Shown here: piece after piece, positions 9,068-16,826 of the stretch
How the letters are laid out: each line of letters begins with the position of its first letter
Numbering within the stretch: the first letter of the stretch is position 1
DNA from: an uncultured Pseudomonadota bacterium
GTDB taxonomy: Bacteria; Pseudomonadota; Gammaproteobacteria; Burkholderiales; Rhodocyclaceae
DNA length: 64,000 bases
Direction of reading: 5' to 3'
Assembly (NCBI GenBank): GCA_903870055.1
Contig: CAIQBG010000047.1
Location: 32,239 to 96,238 of the forward strand
Notes under the pieces: generated by a model
The model's database searches: none
The model's input: only the letters and a program-made list of their open reading frames with translations
What the model was told of the DNA's origin: nothing
Program-made: the position numbers and the translations under genes

Positions 9068-9889
9068 TTATTGCTGCCCGGCGAGTGTCTGAATCGTATG
9101 GGTCGGACGGGTTTCTATGGCGTTACCGACACGCAAAGACACCAAGCGCGCTTCTTCTGCACTGGTTTCTGTCCATATCGGATTAGGCAGCGAACTGAAA
9201 ACTTCCTTGAGTTTCTCGCCCCACAAATCATGGATGCTATTGAAGTAGGTATTGCTGGCATCAATGTGCGTGAAGTGCGTAATTTCGAGGCTATCCGTTT
9301 TGTACACCAGCATATCCAATGGCAAACCCACGGACAAATTCGAGCGCAATGTGGAATCCATGGAAACAATGGCGCATTTTGCCGCATCGCCTAGGGATGT
9401 TTCCGGGCGGATTACCCGATCGAGAATAGGCTTGCCGTACTTAGACTCGCCAATTTGTAGATAAGGCTTTTCTTCAGCACATTCAATGAAGTTGCCGGCA
9501 GAATAGACTTCGAAAATCCGGCAACGCTCTTTACCAATCTGACCGCCCACAATGAGGCTGCAATTAAAATCAATCCCGAATTGCTGTAACGCCTTGGCAT
9601 CCCGATGGTAAACAAAGCGTACCGCATCGCCAACCCGCTGAGCAACGTCGTACATGGTCTCGGCTGCCAGCAGCCCTTTCTCATGCTCTATGTTTTCCGC
9701 CAGCACCTGACGTACCGCCTGGGTAATCGCTAGATTACCGGCCGACATCATGACGATGACGCGATCTCCCGGTCGCTCGACCAGGCTCATCTTGCGAAAT
9801 GTGCTGATCTGGTCGATACCGGCATTGGTACGCGCATCAGACAGGAAAACAAGGCCGGCATTCAGCCGCAGGGCTACGCAATAAGTCAT
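9068..9889 (-). CDS. anbu: Anbu, proteasome-like N-terminal threonine protease
   Basis: Protein of 273 residues with the 20S-proteasome/HslV beta-subunit fold. After Met removal the N-terminal residue is Thr, the expected nucleophile, and Asp in FLSDART (17th residue of the mature chain) and a Lys near residue 32 complete the usual T1 set. There is no propeptide. Known Anbu proteins form ring or helical oligomers with weak or undetected peptidase activity and are encoded beside ATP-grasp, alpha-E and transglutaminase genes, exactly as here. No unfoldase ATPase is in the window, so substrate delivery is unexplained. It lies 16 bases after the alpha-E gene; its ribosome-binding site is weak, suggesting coupled translation. 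Confidence 0.93.
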   Translation of the reverse strand: MTYCVALRLNAGLVFLSDARTNAGIDQISTFRKMSLVERPGDRVIVMMSAGNLAITQAVRQVLAENIEHEKGLLAAETMYDVAQRVGDAVRFVYHRDAKALQQFGIDFNCSLIVGGQIGKERCRIFEVYSAGNFIECAEEKPYLQIGESKYGKPILDRVIRPETSLGDAAKCAIVSMDSTLRSNLSVGLPLDMLVYKTDSLEITHFTHIDASNTYFNSIHDLWGEKLKEVFSSLPNPIWTETSAEEARLVSLRVGNAIETRPTHTIQTLAGQQ

Positions 9890-9905
9890 AGGTATCTAAA
9901 AAACG

Positions 9906-10871
9906 TCAGAGAACTAGGAAATCCTGACGAATTCTACCGCCCAGATCATCAATATCGGCCAATAATTTTGTCAGCCAATCGTGTAGACCTGTTTCAAGGA
10001 TTTCTTCAATGGTCAGATACTGGAGGGTCGAGGCTAATTTACCTGCGCGGCGGCGCGTTTCTCCAGAGTTACCATTGCCGACTTCCTGCAGGTTAACGAC
10101 GACTTCATTCATGCATGAGGCAATCGAACGTGGCATATCGGGATTGAGGATCAGCAATTCGGCAACGCGAGTGCCGCTAATCGTGTCCCGAAAGACCTTG
10201 CGATAGGCCTCAAACGCTGACAAGGAACGTAGCACGGCCTCCCAATGATAGAAGTCTCGTACCGCCTGCTCGGGCGCTTCGTCATCCTGCGCTGCCGTCT
10301 TGGCTTCCTGCGATTCGATGGCATGAAAACGCACATCGAGCATACGCGCCGTGCTATCTGCCCGTTCGACAAAAATGCCCAGGCGCACAAAACGGAAGGC
10401 TTCATCTTTGAACATGGTGCCGATGGTGATGCCCCGTGATAGGTGAGAGCGCATCTGTACCCATTCAAAAAACTTCCCCGGATCGCTCAGCGGCAAGCCT
10501 TCATCACACAGCTTGAGAAACTCGAGCCAGGTGCTGTTCATGGTCTCCCACATGCCCGTCGTGATCTGACCCCGCACAGCGCGCGCATTTTCACGGGCGT
10601 TGTGCAAACTACACCAGATGGATGAAGGATTTTCTTCGTCCAGAACCATGAATCGAATTACTGATTCTGGATTAACGTCACCAAATTTTTTCTGATAAAT
10701 CGGCAATAACTCGGCCAAACCGAGCATACCCGCCAGGCTAGCTTCCGCCTCGCGTTCTTGTCCAGGCAGCAAAGACTGTTGCAGACCGATATCAATCAAT
10801 CGGGCTGTGTTTTCGGCACGCTCGGTATAGCGAGCCATCCAGTACAGACTATCAGCGGTGCGGGAAAGCAT
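9906..10871 (-). CDS. Stand-alone alpha-E domain protein
   Basis: Protein of 321 residues made of one all-alpha alpha-E (DUF403) domain. The diagnostic opening SLYWMARYTERAENTARL sits at residues ~8-25. The same block opens the C-terminal half of the fused protein in this operon, so the two are paralogous modules. The biochemical role is unknown. It occurs almost always with circularly permuted ATP-grasp proteins, suggesting an accessory or substrate-binding partner of the ligase. It is second in the operon, 47 bases after the stand-alone ATP-grasp gene and 16 before Anbu. Confidence 0.92.
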   Translation of the reverse strand: MLSRTADSLYWMARYTERAENTARLIDIGLQQSLLPGQEREAEASLAGMLGLAELLPIYQKKFGDVNPESVIRFMVLDEENPSSIWCSLHNARENARAVRGQITTGMWETMNSTWLEFLKLCDEGLPLSDPGKFFEWVQMRSHLSRGITIGTMFKDEAFRFVRLGIFVERADSTARMLDVRFHAIESQEAKTAAQDDEAPEQAVRDFYHWEAVLRSLSAFEAYRKVFRDTISGTRVAELLILNPDMPRSIASCMNEVVVNLQEVGNGNSGETRRRAGKLASTLQYLTIEEILETGLHDWLTKLLADIDDLGGRIRQDFLVL

Positions 10872-10918
10872 GAGACTTCCTTAATAAAATCGGAAATATT
10901 CAAATGAAATTCGGTCTA

Positions 10919-12325
10919 TCAGTCGGCGGCAACCCAAGTGTCCTTGGTGCCCCCGCCTTGCGACGAGTTAACCACTAATGAACCTTCTTTAAGCGCCACA
11001 CGAGTTAGTCCACCCGGCACCATGCGCACGCCCGAAGGCGAGGACAGCACAAACGGACGCAAGTCTATGTGGCGAGGCGCAATACCCTTATCTACCATCG
11101 TCGGACATGTCGACAACGAGAGGGTCGGCTGAGCGATATAAGCGTCCGGATGCGCAATCAACTTGGCACGAAAATCGGCAATCTCAGCCTTGGAAGCCGA
11201 TGGGCCAATCAGCATGCCATATCCGCCCGCCCCATGAACTTCCTTAACAACCAGTTGCTCTAGGTTATCAAGCACGTACTTAAGGGAATCTGCTTCCGAG
11301 CAAATATGGGTGGGTACATTATGCAGAATTGGCTCCTGCCCCAAATAGAAGCGGATCATGTCTGGTACATAAGGATAAATCGACTTGTCATCCGCTACGC
11401 CTGTACCTACGGCATTAGCCAACGTAACTCGCCCGGCACGATAGGCACGCATCAGGCCACGCACGCCGAGCATTGAATCTGCGTTAAATACTTCAGGATC
11501 CAGATAATCATCATCAATACGACGATAGATGACATCAACCCGTTTTTTTCCATGCGTAGTCTGCATATAAACCGTGTCGTCATCAACAATCAGATCTTTA
11601 CCCTCAACCAGCTCAACACCCATTTGCTGCGCAAGGAACGCATGCTCAAAGTAAGCTGAGTTGTAAAGGCCTGGCGTCAGCACTACGACGGTTGGATCTT
11701 CAATGGCGTCTGGCGCACCTTGGCGCAGCGTTTCCAACAACAGGTCGGGATAATGCGCTACGGGTGCAATGCGGTGTTCGCCAAACAGGTCTGGAAAAAG
11801 ACGCATCATCATCTTGCGGTTTTCCAGCATGTAAGACACGCCTGATGGCACGCGCAAATTGTCTTCCAGTACGTACCACTCATCTTCACCGACGCAGACT
11901 AGATCAATACCGGCGATCATTGAGTAGATACCAGACGGCACATTCAGCTCCAGCATTTCTTTGCGGAACTGTGCATTACCGAGTACGCGATTCGCAGGAA
12001 TGATGCCGGCGCGCAAAATATCGCCCCGACCGTACACATCTTTCAGAAAAAGATTCAGCGCCTGCACGCGTTGCGCCAAACCTTTTTCTAATCGCGCCCA
12101 CTGCGAAGCCGGGATAATCCGCGGAACGAGGTCGAACGGAATCAAGCGTTCTGTGCCGACATCGTCGCCATAAACCGAAAACGTAATCCCAACCTGACGG
12201 AACAAATGATCGGCCTCGGCCTTTTTGCTCTCGAGGAATCCAGCCTCACGACTTGACTTCCAGCGATCAAACCCCGAATAGTGCGGGCGGACTTTTCCGT
12301 TTTCTAGCAGCATTTCATCAAACAT
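10919..12325 (-). CDS. Circularly permuted ATP-grasp protein, first gene of Anbu operon
   Basis: Protein of 468 residues of the circularly permuted ATP-grasp family. Blocks shared with the 850-residue fusion include RLIPFDLVPRI near the N-terminus, EDNLRVPSGVSYMLENR, VVVLTPG, and the C-terminal GGLTRVALK and GGGTKDTWV. It lacks the alpha-E half, which is supplied by the next gene. Family knowledge predicts ATP-dependent amide bond formation; the substrate is not known. The start at 12325 has AGGA upstream (AGGATTGCC-ATG). As first gene it sits about 30 bases from the transcription start expected from the upstream sigma-54 element. Confidence 0.92.
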   Translation of the reverse strand: MFDEMLLENGKVRPHYSGFDRWKSSREAGFLESKKAEADHLFRQVGITFSVYGDDVGTERLIPFDLVPRIIPASQWARLEKGLAQRVQALNLFLKDVYGRGDILRAGIIPANRVLGNAQFRKEMLELNVPSGIYSMIAGIDLVCVGEDEWYVLEDNLRVPSGVSYMLENRKMMMRLFPDLFGEHRIAPVAHYPDLLLETLRQGAPDAIEDPTVVVLTPGLYNSAYFEHAFLAQQMGVELVEGKDLIVDDDTVYMQTTHGKKRVDVIYRRIDDDYLDPEVFNADSMLGVRGLMRAYRAGRVTLANAVGTGVADDKSIYPYVPDMIRFYLGQEPILHNVPTHICSEADSLKYVLDNLEQLVVKEVHGAGGYGMLIGPSASKAEIADFRAKLIAHPDAYIAQPTLSLSTCPTMVDKGIAPRHIDLRPFVLSSPSGVRMVPGGLTRVALKEGSLVVNSSQGGGTKDTWVAAD

Positions 12326-12365
12326 GGCAATCCTCGCAGGTGCGAACTAATATCCCCCTAGCTAA

Positions 12366-12381
12366 TACAAGAAGCGTGCCA
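12366..12381 (-). promoter_or_regulatory. Putative sigma-54 (-24/-12) promoter of the Anbu operon
   Basis: On the minus strand the sequence TGGCACG, four bases, then TTGTA matches the sigma-54 consensus TGGCACG-N4-TTGCW except for one base in the -12 dinucleotide (GT for GC). The GG-to-G spacing of 12 is correct. The expected transcription start is near 12355, giving a roughly 30-base leader before the ATG at 12325. Recognised by pattern only; the -12 mismatch is the main doubt. Confidence 0.6.
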
Positions 12382-12408
12382 ACCCCGCAGCAAGCCCAAA
12401 GCAGGGCG

Positions 12409-12431
12409 TTTTGTCTGTAATTAAGACAAAA
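12409..12431. repeat. Inverted repeat in Anbu operon upstream region
   Basis: Perfect 8-base arms TTTTGTCT (12409-12416) and AGACAAAA (12424-12431) separated by GTAATTA. It lies between the sigma-54-like promoter and the NtrC-like site in the most AT-rich part of the region. The overlapping minus-strand string AATCATCTTTTTG resembles an IHF site with one mismatch. It could be an operator or part of a bending region; which of these is not decidable here. Confidence 0.45.
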
Positions 12432-12453
12432 AGATGATTTAACGCCCTCCGAT

Positions 12454-12488
12454 GGTGCGAAGCACCTCGATCAGCACCGGTATGGTGC
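12454..12488. promoter_or_regulatory. NtrC-like enhancer site(s)
   Basis: GCACC (12474-12478), five bases, then GGTGC (12484-12488) matches the inner core of the NtrC consensus TGCACC-N5-GGTGCA. Its centre is about 127 bases upstream of the predicted sigma-54 start, a usual enhancer distance. A second pair of the same half-sites in inside-out order, GGTGC (12454-12458) and GCACC (12462-12466), lies next to it. Together with the -24/-12 element this suggests activation under nitrogen limitation. The call is inferred from pattern. Confidence 0.55.
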
Positions 12489-12512
12489 GCCGCCGCAACG
12501 ATGGCGAATCGA

Positions 12513-12541
12513 TTGACCGATGAGGGTGCTAGGATTACAAA
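12513..12541 (+). promoter_or_regulatory. Possible sigma-70 promoter of the ion-channel gene
   Basis: TTGACC (12513-12518) and TACAAA (12536-12541) are separated by 17 bases, with 5/6 and 4/6 matches to the -35 and -10 consensus. The downstream gene starts at 12566. Weak to moderate support; it points away from the Anbu operon promoter. Confidence 0.35.
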
Positions 12542-12565
12542 CGTCATCCTTACCTAGACCTTTGC

Positions 12566-13036
12566 ATGCATTCCTTGCTGACCTGGGCACTGAATGGCGC
12601 GCTCATTGCCGCCGCTGTGTTCATTCATTACGAAACGCTCTACAGTCTGGCGCGTCACTTGCCCAACCTGTCGAACGTGCCCCCGCGTTACCGCGTGCTA
12701 CTCGGCGTGTTCATCATCCTGATCGCCCATGCTGTCGAAATCTGGGTCTTTGCACTGGGCTTTTACACCATGATCCAGTTGGGCATAGGCAACTTGTTCG
12801 GCATGACCACGCCTGATCTCTTGAGTGACTGCGTGTACCTCTCATGGATTTCATTTACCACCGTTGGTTTTGGCGATGTCGCTGCCAACGGCAACCTGCG
12901 CTTCCTTCCCGGCCTTGAAGCCCTCACGGGCTTCGTTCTGATCACCTGGTCAGCGTCGTTCCTGTTTATTGAAATGCAGAAGTTCTGGCCGATGAGTAAG
13001 CACGTAGAACATCACCCTGATAGCCGGGACCACTAA
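12566..13036 (+). CDS. Ion-channel (two-helix potassium channel type) membrane protein
   Basis: Protein of 156 residues with hydrophobic helices at about 5-22, 43-72 and 118-135. The pore loop contains TTVGFGD (residues 98-104), the selectivity-filter signature of potassium-channel-like proteins (family usual: TTVGYGD, TTVGFGD). No RCK/TrkA-N regulatory domain is attached, so it is a pore-only member. It follows the divergent Anbu promoter region and precedes uppP, with no obvious functional link to either. Ion specificity is inferred from the filter only. Confidence 0.8.
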   Translation: MHSLLTWALNGALIAAAVFIHYETLYSLARHLPNLSNVPPRYRVLLGVFIILIAHAVEIWVFALGFYTMIQLGIGNLFGMTTPDLLSDCVYLSWISFTTVGFGDVAANGNLRFLPGLEALTGFVLITWSASFLFIEMQKFWPMSKHVEHHPDSRDH

Positions 13037-13110
13037 GCGTTCATTTAGCCTTGCCAACCCTGCCGGATGCTAGAATCACGGCCTGATTTATCGCGCATAA
13101 AGACACCCGC

Positions 13111-13935
13111 ATGGATACCGTTCTGCTGCTCAAGGCTCTCATTCTCGGCATTGTTGAGGGTCTGACCGAATTTCTACCGATTTCTTCGACCGGCCACCTC
13201 ATTCTGGCGGGCGACCTGCTCGACTTCAATGATGATGCCGGCAAGATTTTCGAGATCGTTATCCAGTTCGGCGCCATCCTGGCCGTCGTCTGGGAATATC
13301 GTGCCCGACTCTGGGAAACGATTGCCTCCTGCCCGACCAGCCGCAAAGCACAACGTCTGATCATCAACGTGGCCGTTGCTTTTATGCCCCTGGCCATTCT
13401 TGGGCTGATGTTTCACAAAACCATCAAGGCGCACCTGTTTAATCCCGTCTCGGTTGCAGCCGCTTTCATCATCGGCGCCCTGTTCATTTTCTGGGCAGAA
13501 AGACGGACCCATCGCGTACGCGTACCTTCCGTTGATGATCTGACAATCAAAGATGCGCTCATGCTGGGTTGCATTCAGGCCTTAGCGCTCATCCCAGGCA
13601 CTTCCCGCTCCGGCGCCACCATTATCGGCGGCTTATTGATGGGGCTGTCGCGCAAAGCGGCAACAGAATTCTCTTTCTTCCTGGCCATACCAACCCTGGG
13701 TATTGCCACGATTTACCAAGTCTATAAAGAGTGGGCAACGATCCAGAATACCGATCTAGGGATGTGGGCCGTGGGCTTTATTTCAGCCTTTATTTCGGCA
13801 TTCCTTTGTATCCGCTGGCTGCTCCGCTACATCACCACGCACAACTTTATTATTTTTGCCTGGTACCGGATTATCTTTGGTCTCATCGTGCTGATCACTG
13901 CCTATACCGGCATGGTGAGCTGGTCTGCCCCCTAA
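13111..13935 (+). CDS. uppP: Undecaprenyl-diphosphatase UppP (BacA)
   Basis: Protein of 274 residues, a polytopic inner-membrane phosphatase that recycles undecaprenyl pyrophosphate to the monophosphate for peptidoglycan synthesis and confers basal bacitracin tolerance. Diagnostic motifs are the Glu-rich loop [18 protein letters not shown] at residues ~13-30 and [10 protein letters not shown] at ~163-172, both needed for catalysis in the family. Length is typical. The ATG follows a TAGAAT-like -10 at about 13071, but the -35 is unclear. The RNase II-family gene follows 15 bases downstream. Confidence 0.97.
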   Translation: MDTVLLLKALILGIVEGLTEFLPISSTGHLILAGDLLDFNDDAGKIFEIVIQFGAILAVVWEYRARLWETIASCPTSRKAQRLIINVAVAFMPLAILGLMFHKTIKAHLFNPVSVAAAFIIGALFIFWAERRTHRVRVPSVDDLTIKDALMLGCIQALALIPGTSRSGATIIGGLLMGLSRKAATEFSFFLAIPTLGIATIYQVYKEWATIQNTDLGMWAVGFISAFISAFLCIRWLLRYITTHNFIIFAWYRIIFGLIVLITAYTGMVSWSAP

Positions 13936-13950
13936 AACTGCGATCAAGTT

Positions 13951-15990
13951 ATGAGTGAATATGTCCTCTTCGAGGAGAGCGGTGCATTTCGTGCCGCCAC
14001 GATCCAGGCAGATCAGAACACCAGCCTGCAAGTAGAGCTGCCTGGCGGAAAACGCCAGAAACTAAAATCGGCACAAGTGCTCTTGCGCTTCCGTGATCCG
14101 TCACCGGCGCAGCTGCTTCCGGCCGCTGAGCCCATGGCTGCCGACATGGATGCCGCATTTCTCTGGGAATGCGCGCCCGAAGCCGACTTCAGTTTTTCTG
14201 ATCTCGCCGCGGATTACTATGGTCATGCGCCATCGGCCATCGAATCCACCGCCTTGCTACTGGCCATTCAAGATGCCCCACTGTACTTTCACCGACGCGG
14301 CAAAGGCATGTTCCGTCGGGCGCCGCCCGAAATTCTTAAAGCGGCACTCGCTGGCGCCGAAAAGAAACGCCTTCAAGCCGAGGCTATTGAGCGGATGGTC
14401 ACCCAACTGGTGGATGGCTCGCTGCCGCCGGAGTTGATTGATCAGGTCGATGCCCTACTGGTACAACCAGACCGCAACCGTCCGGAAGTCAAAGCGTTTG
14501 AAGCCGCTTGCGAAAGAACTAACGAATCTGCCGCGGCACTCCTGCTGCGCTGCGGTGCCTTTCCGGACGCTTACCACTGGCACTTCCGGCGTTTCGCGGC
14601 CGAGCGCTTTCCTAAAGGGATTGGTTTTCCGGAGTTGCCCGAACCTGCCGCAACCGGTGATTTACCGTTGGCCGATGTACAAGCGGTATCGATCGATGAT
14701 GCCAATACCACCGAAATTGATGATGCCCTCTCTGTCATCCGCCTACCCGGTATCGGCTGGCGCATCGGCGTGCACATTGCTGCGCCGGGTCTGGGCATTT
14801 TGCCGGGCTCGCCACACGATGCCGTTGCCCGTGCCCGCCTATCTACGGTATATATGCCGGGCCACAAGATCACCATGCTGCCAGACGATCTCGTTGCTCG
14901 TTTTACGCTGGCCGAAGGCAAAGCCTGCCCGGCACTATCGCTGTACCTAAACGTCAGCGAAGACTTTGAAATAGTCAGTCACGAATCACGCCTGGAACGG
15001 GTGCATATCGCAGCCAACTTACGTCTGCACGAGATAGAACCGCACATGAATGCAGACCAGCTAAATGCTGGCGACGTGCCCGATTGTCCGCATGGCGACA
15101 CACTCCGCACTCTCTGGCGTTTTGCGGGTGCATGCGCCGGTCGCCGCGGCAAACCATCGGCACAAGCCGGGCTGCACGATTATCACTATCAGATCGATGG
15201 TCCACTGCACGACAAATCGACCGGAGAAATTCTTAACCCGGCCGCCTGCACTGTTCATATCGAAGCACGCAAACGTGGTAGTCCCGTAGATATGCTCGTA
15301 GCCGAGTTAATGATTCTGGCCAATGCCACCTGGGGTCAGCTATTGGCAGATAAGGGCATTCCGGGCCTGTACCGTGGCCAGGTTGCAGGCAAAGTGCGCA
15401 TGACTACCTCAGCCATTCCGCATGAAGGCTTAGGCGTGCCCTGCTACGCCTGGAGCACCTCTCCGCTGCGTCGTTATTCAGACCTGATCAATCAATGGCA
15501 ACTGATTGCCGCACTTTCCGACAAGCCCGCACCGTTTGCACCCCGCTCTGCCGAGCTTTTTGCGGCTATGCGTGATTTTGATCTCACTTACGCAGGTTAT
15601 GCTGACTTTCAACGCCGCATGGAGCGCTACTGGTGCCTACGCTGGCTGCAACAAACCAACACCAAACACGTTGAAGGCACCGCCATGCGTAATGCGCCCA
15701 ATGTGCGCGTCGACGGATTACCACTAGTCGTTCAGGTGCCCTCTGCACCGGAACTACCTCCTGGCAGTCGCATGAGTCTGACCCTCGGCAACCTGGACCT
15801 ACTTGAGTTAAGCATTCATAGTCGCTTTGACGCGACACTGAGTGGCAGTGACGCGCCCGGAGACGAAGATCTGGAACTGCTCGATGAAGTGCCTGTGGAA
15901 GAAGCGCTGGTAGAGGCTGAAGAAGAGATGGCAGAAGCCGCTGAAATACTGCAGCAGCCTGAATCTGCCGCTCAGGAAGCTGCCGAATAA
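13951..15990 (+). CDS. RNB-domain exoribonuclease (RNase II/R superfamily)
   Basis: Protein of 679 residues. An N-terminal winged-helix/OB-type region precedes the RNB catalytic domain (about 235-530), with the acidic site DDANTTEIDDALSV and the downstream SPLRRYSDLINQWQL. The second canonical Asp of the D-x5-D-x-DD pattern is Glu. These enzymes degrade RNA processively 3' to 5' with magnesium. The C-terminus (~640-679) is a strongly acidic Glu/Ala tail, and a clear S1 domain is not evident, so it resembles the shorter RNase II-type members more than RNase R. It may be co-transcribed with uppP. Confidence 0.88.
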   Translation: MSEYVLFEESGAFRAATIQADQNTSLQVELPGGKRQKLKSAQVLLRFRDPSPAQLLPAAEPMAADMDAAFLWECAPEADFSFSDLAADYYGHAPSAIESTALLLAIQDAPLYFHRRGKGMFRRAPPEILKAALAGAEKKRLQAEAIERMVTQLVDGSLPPELIDQVDALLVQPDRNRPEVKAFEAACERTNESAAALLLRCGAFPDAYHWHFRRFAAERFPKGIGFPELPEPAATGDLPLADVQAVSIDDANTTEIDDALSVIRLPGIGWRIGVHIAAPGLGILPGSPHDAVARARLSTVYMPGHKITMLPDDLVARFTLAEGKACPALSLYLNVSEDFEIVSHESRLERVHIAANLRLHEIEPHMNADQLNAGDVPDCPHGDTLRTLWRFAGACAGRRGKPSAQAGLHDYHYQIDGPLHDKSTGEILNPAACTVHIEARKRGSPVDMLVAELMILANATWGQLLADKGIPGLYRGQVAGKVRMTTSAIPHEGLGVPCYAWSTSPLRRYSDLINQWQLIAALSDKPAPFAPRSAELFAAMRDFDLTYAGYADFQRRMERYWCLRWLQQTNTKHVEGTAMRNAPNVRVDGLPLVVQVPSAPELPPGSRMSLTLGNLDLLELSIHSRFDATLSGSDAPGDEDLELLDEVPVEEALVEAEEEMAEAAEILQQPESAAQEAAE

Positions 15991-16031
15991 ATTGGCAGCA
16001 TGCCCCAAGACGCTCGGACTACAATAGCGAT

Positions 16032-16826
16032 ATGTCTGCGGCGCCAAAAAGCACTCTTCACAACGCACAGCCGGTTGACGACCCGGAACCCTGGTCGCCT
16101 AAACCGCTGGGTTGGCGGCTACTATTCAACGACCGTTTGCTATGGGTCGCATTAGGGCTATCCTTTATCGCGCACACGGTCTTTCTGGCGCCACGTTACG
16201 GCATCAAACTTCCCGAACGCGGGGATAAATCTCTCACCGTATCGTTTCGTGCGGCAAGCCAATCCATACCCCGCGCCAATGAGGGCATACCCCGCGCCAT
16301 GCCCGTTGCCCCCAGCCCGCGAAAAGCGGCTCGGGCTGAAGTAATCAAGCCAACACCCAACACAACCAGCAGCAGCGTTATATCGGGAGGGAGCGATCTC
16401 GTTTCGCGATCGACGCCCCCCGTCAATACATCCACTTCGACTACGCCAACGGCTGGTGGCACTGTCGGTACCGGACGGCGCGTCGCGCTCACATCCAGTA
16501 CGAAAGATTATCGCTACAGCCAATACTTATCGGACTGGCGAAGTAAAGTCGAACGGATTGGCGCCATGAATTATCCGGAAGAAGCACGCGGCAAATTCTT
16601 TGGTTCGCTCGTGCTATCAGTCGCCTTACGGCCTGATGGCAGTGTCGACCGCATTATTGTCGTGCGCTCTTCGGGGAACAAAGTACTAGATGAGTCCGCC
16701 AAACGCATCGTCATGATGTCCTCTCCCTTTGCTCCATTCCCGCCGGACATCCGTAAAGAAACCGATTATCTGGACATTACCCGCACCTGGAACTTTACCC
16801 GGGGCGATGCACTGGAAACCCGATGA
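16032..16826 (+). CDS. TonB family protein
   Basis: Protein of 264 residues with one N-terminal transmembrane segment (about 38-55), a long Pro/Ser/Thr-rich linker (~75-155) and a C-terminal TonB-type domain with NYPEEARG, GSLVLSVALRPDGSV and an SSPFAPFPPDIR segment. TonB proteins carry proton-motive energy to outer-membrane receptors. No exbB, exbD or receptor gene is near, so the partner and cargo are unknown. Its stop overlaps the aroE start by four bases (ATGA), indicating coupling with an unrelated enzyme. Confidence 0.85.
   Translation: MSAAPKSTLHNAQPVDDPEPWSPKPLGWRLLFNDRLLWVALGLSFIAHTVFLAPRYGIKLPERGDKSLTVSFRAASQSIPRANEGIPRAMPVAPSPRKAARAEVIKPTPNTTSSSVISGGSDLVSRSTPPVNTSTSTTPTAGGTVGTGRRVALTSSTKDYRYSQYLSDWRSKVERIGAMNYPEEARGKFFGSLVLSVALRPDGSVDRIIVVRSSGNKVLDESAKRIVMMSSPFAPFPPDIRKETDYLDITRTWNFTRGDALETR

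Noticed and set aside
12502..12516. Plus-strand sigma-54-like match TGGCGAA-N4-TTGA before the ion-channel gene
   Set aside because: Only the GG and one G of the -24/-12 pattern fit. A sigma-70-like pair is better placed, and the NtrC-like site would be only about 40 bases away.
13951..15990. Inactive RNase II-family enzyme because of Glu at the second Asp position
   Set aside because: The other three acidic residues are intact, and Glu at that site also occurs in RNB proteins, so loss of activity is not supported.
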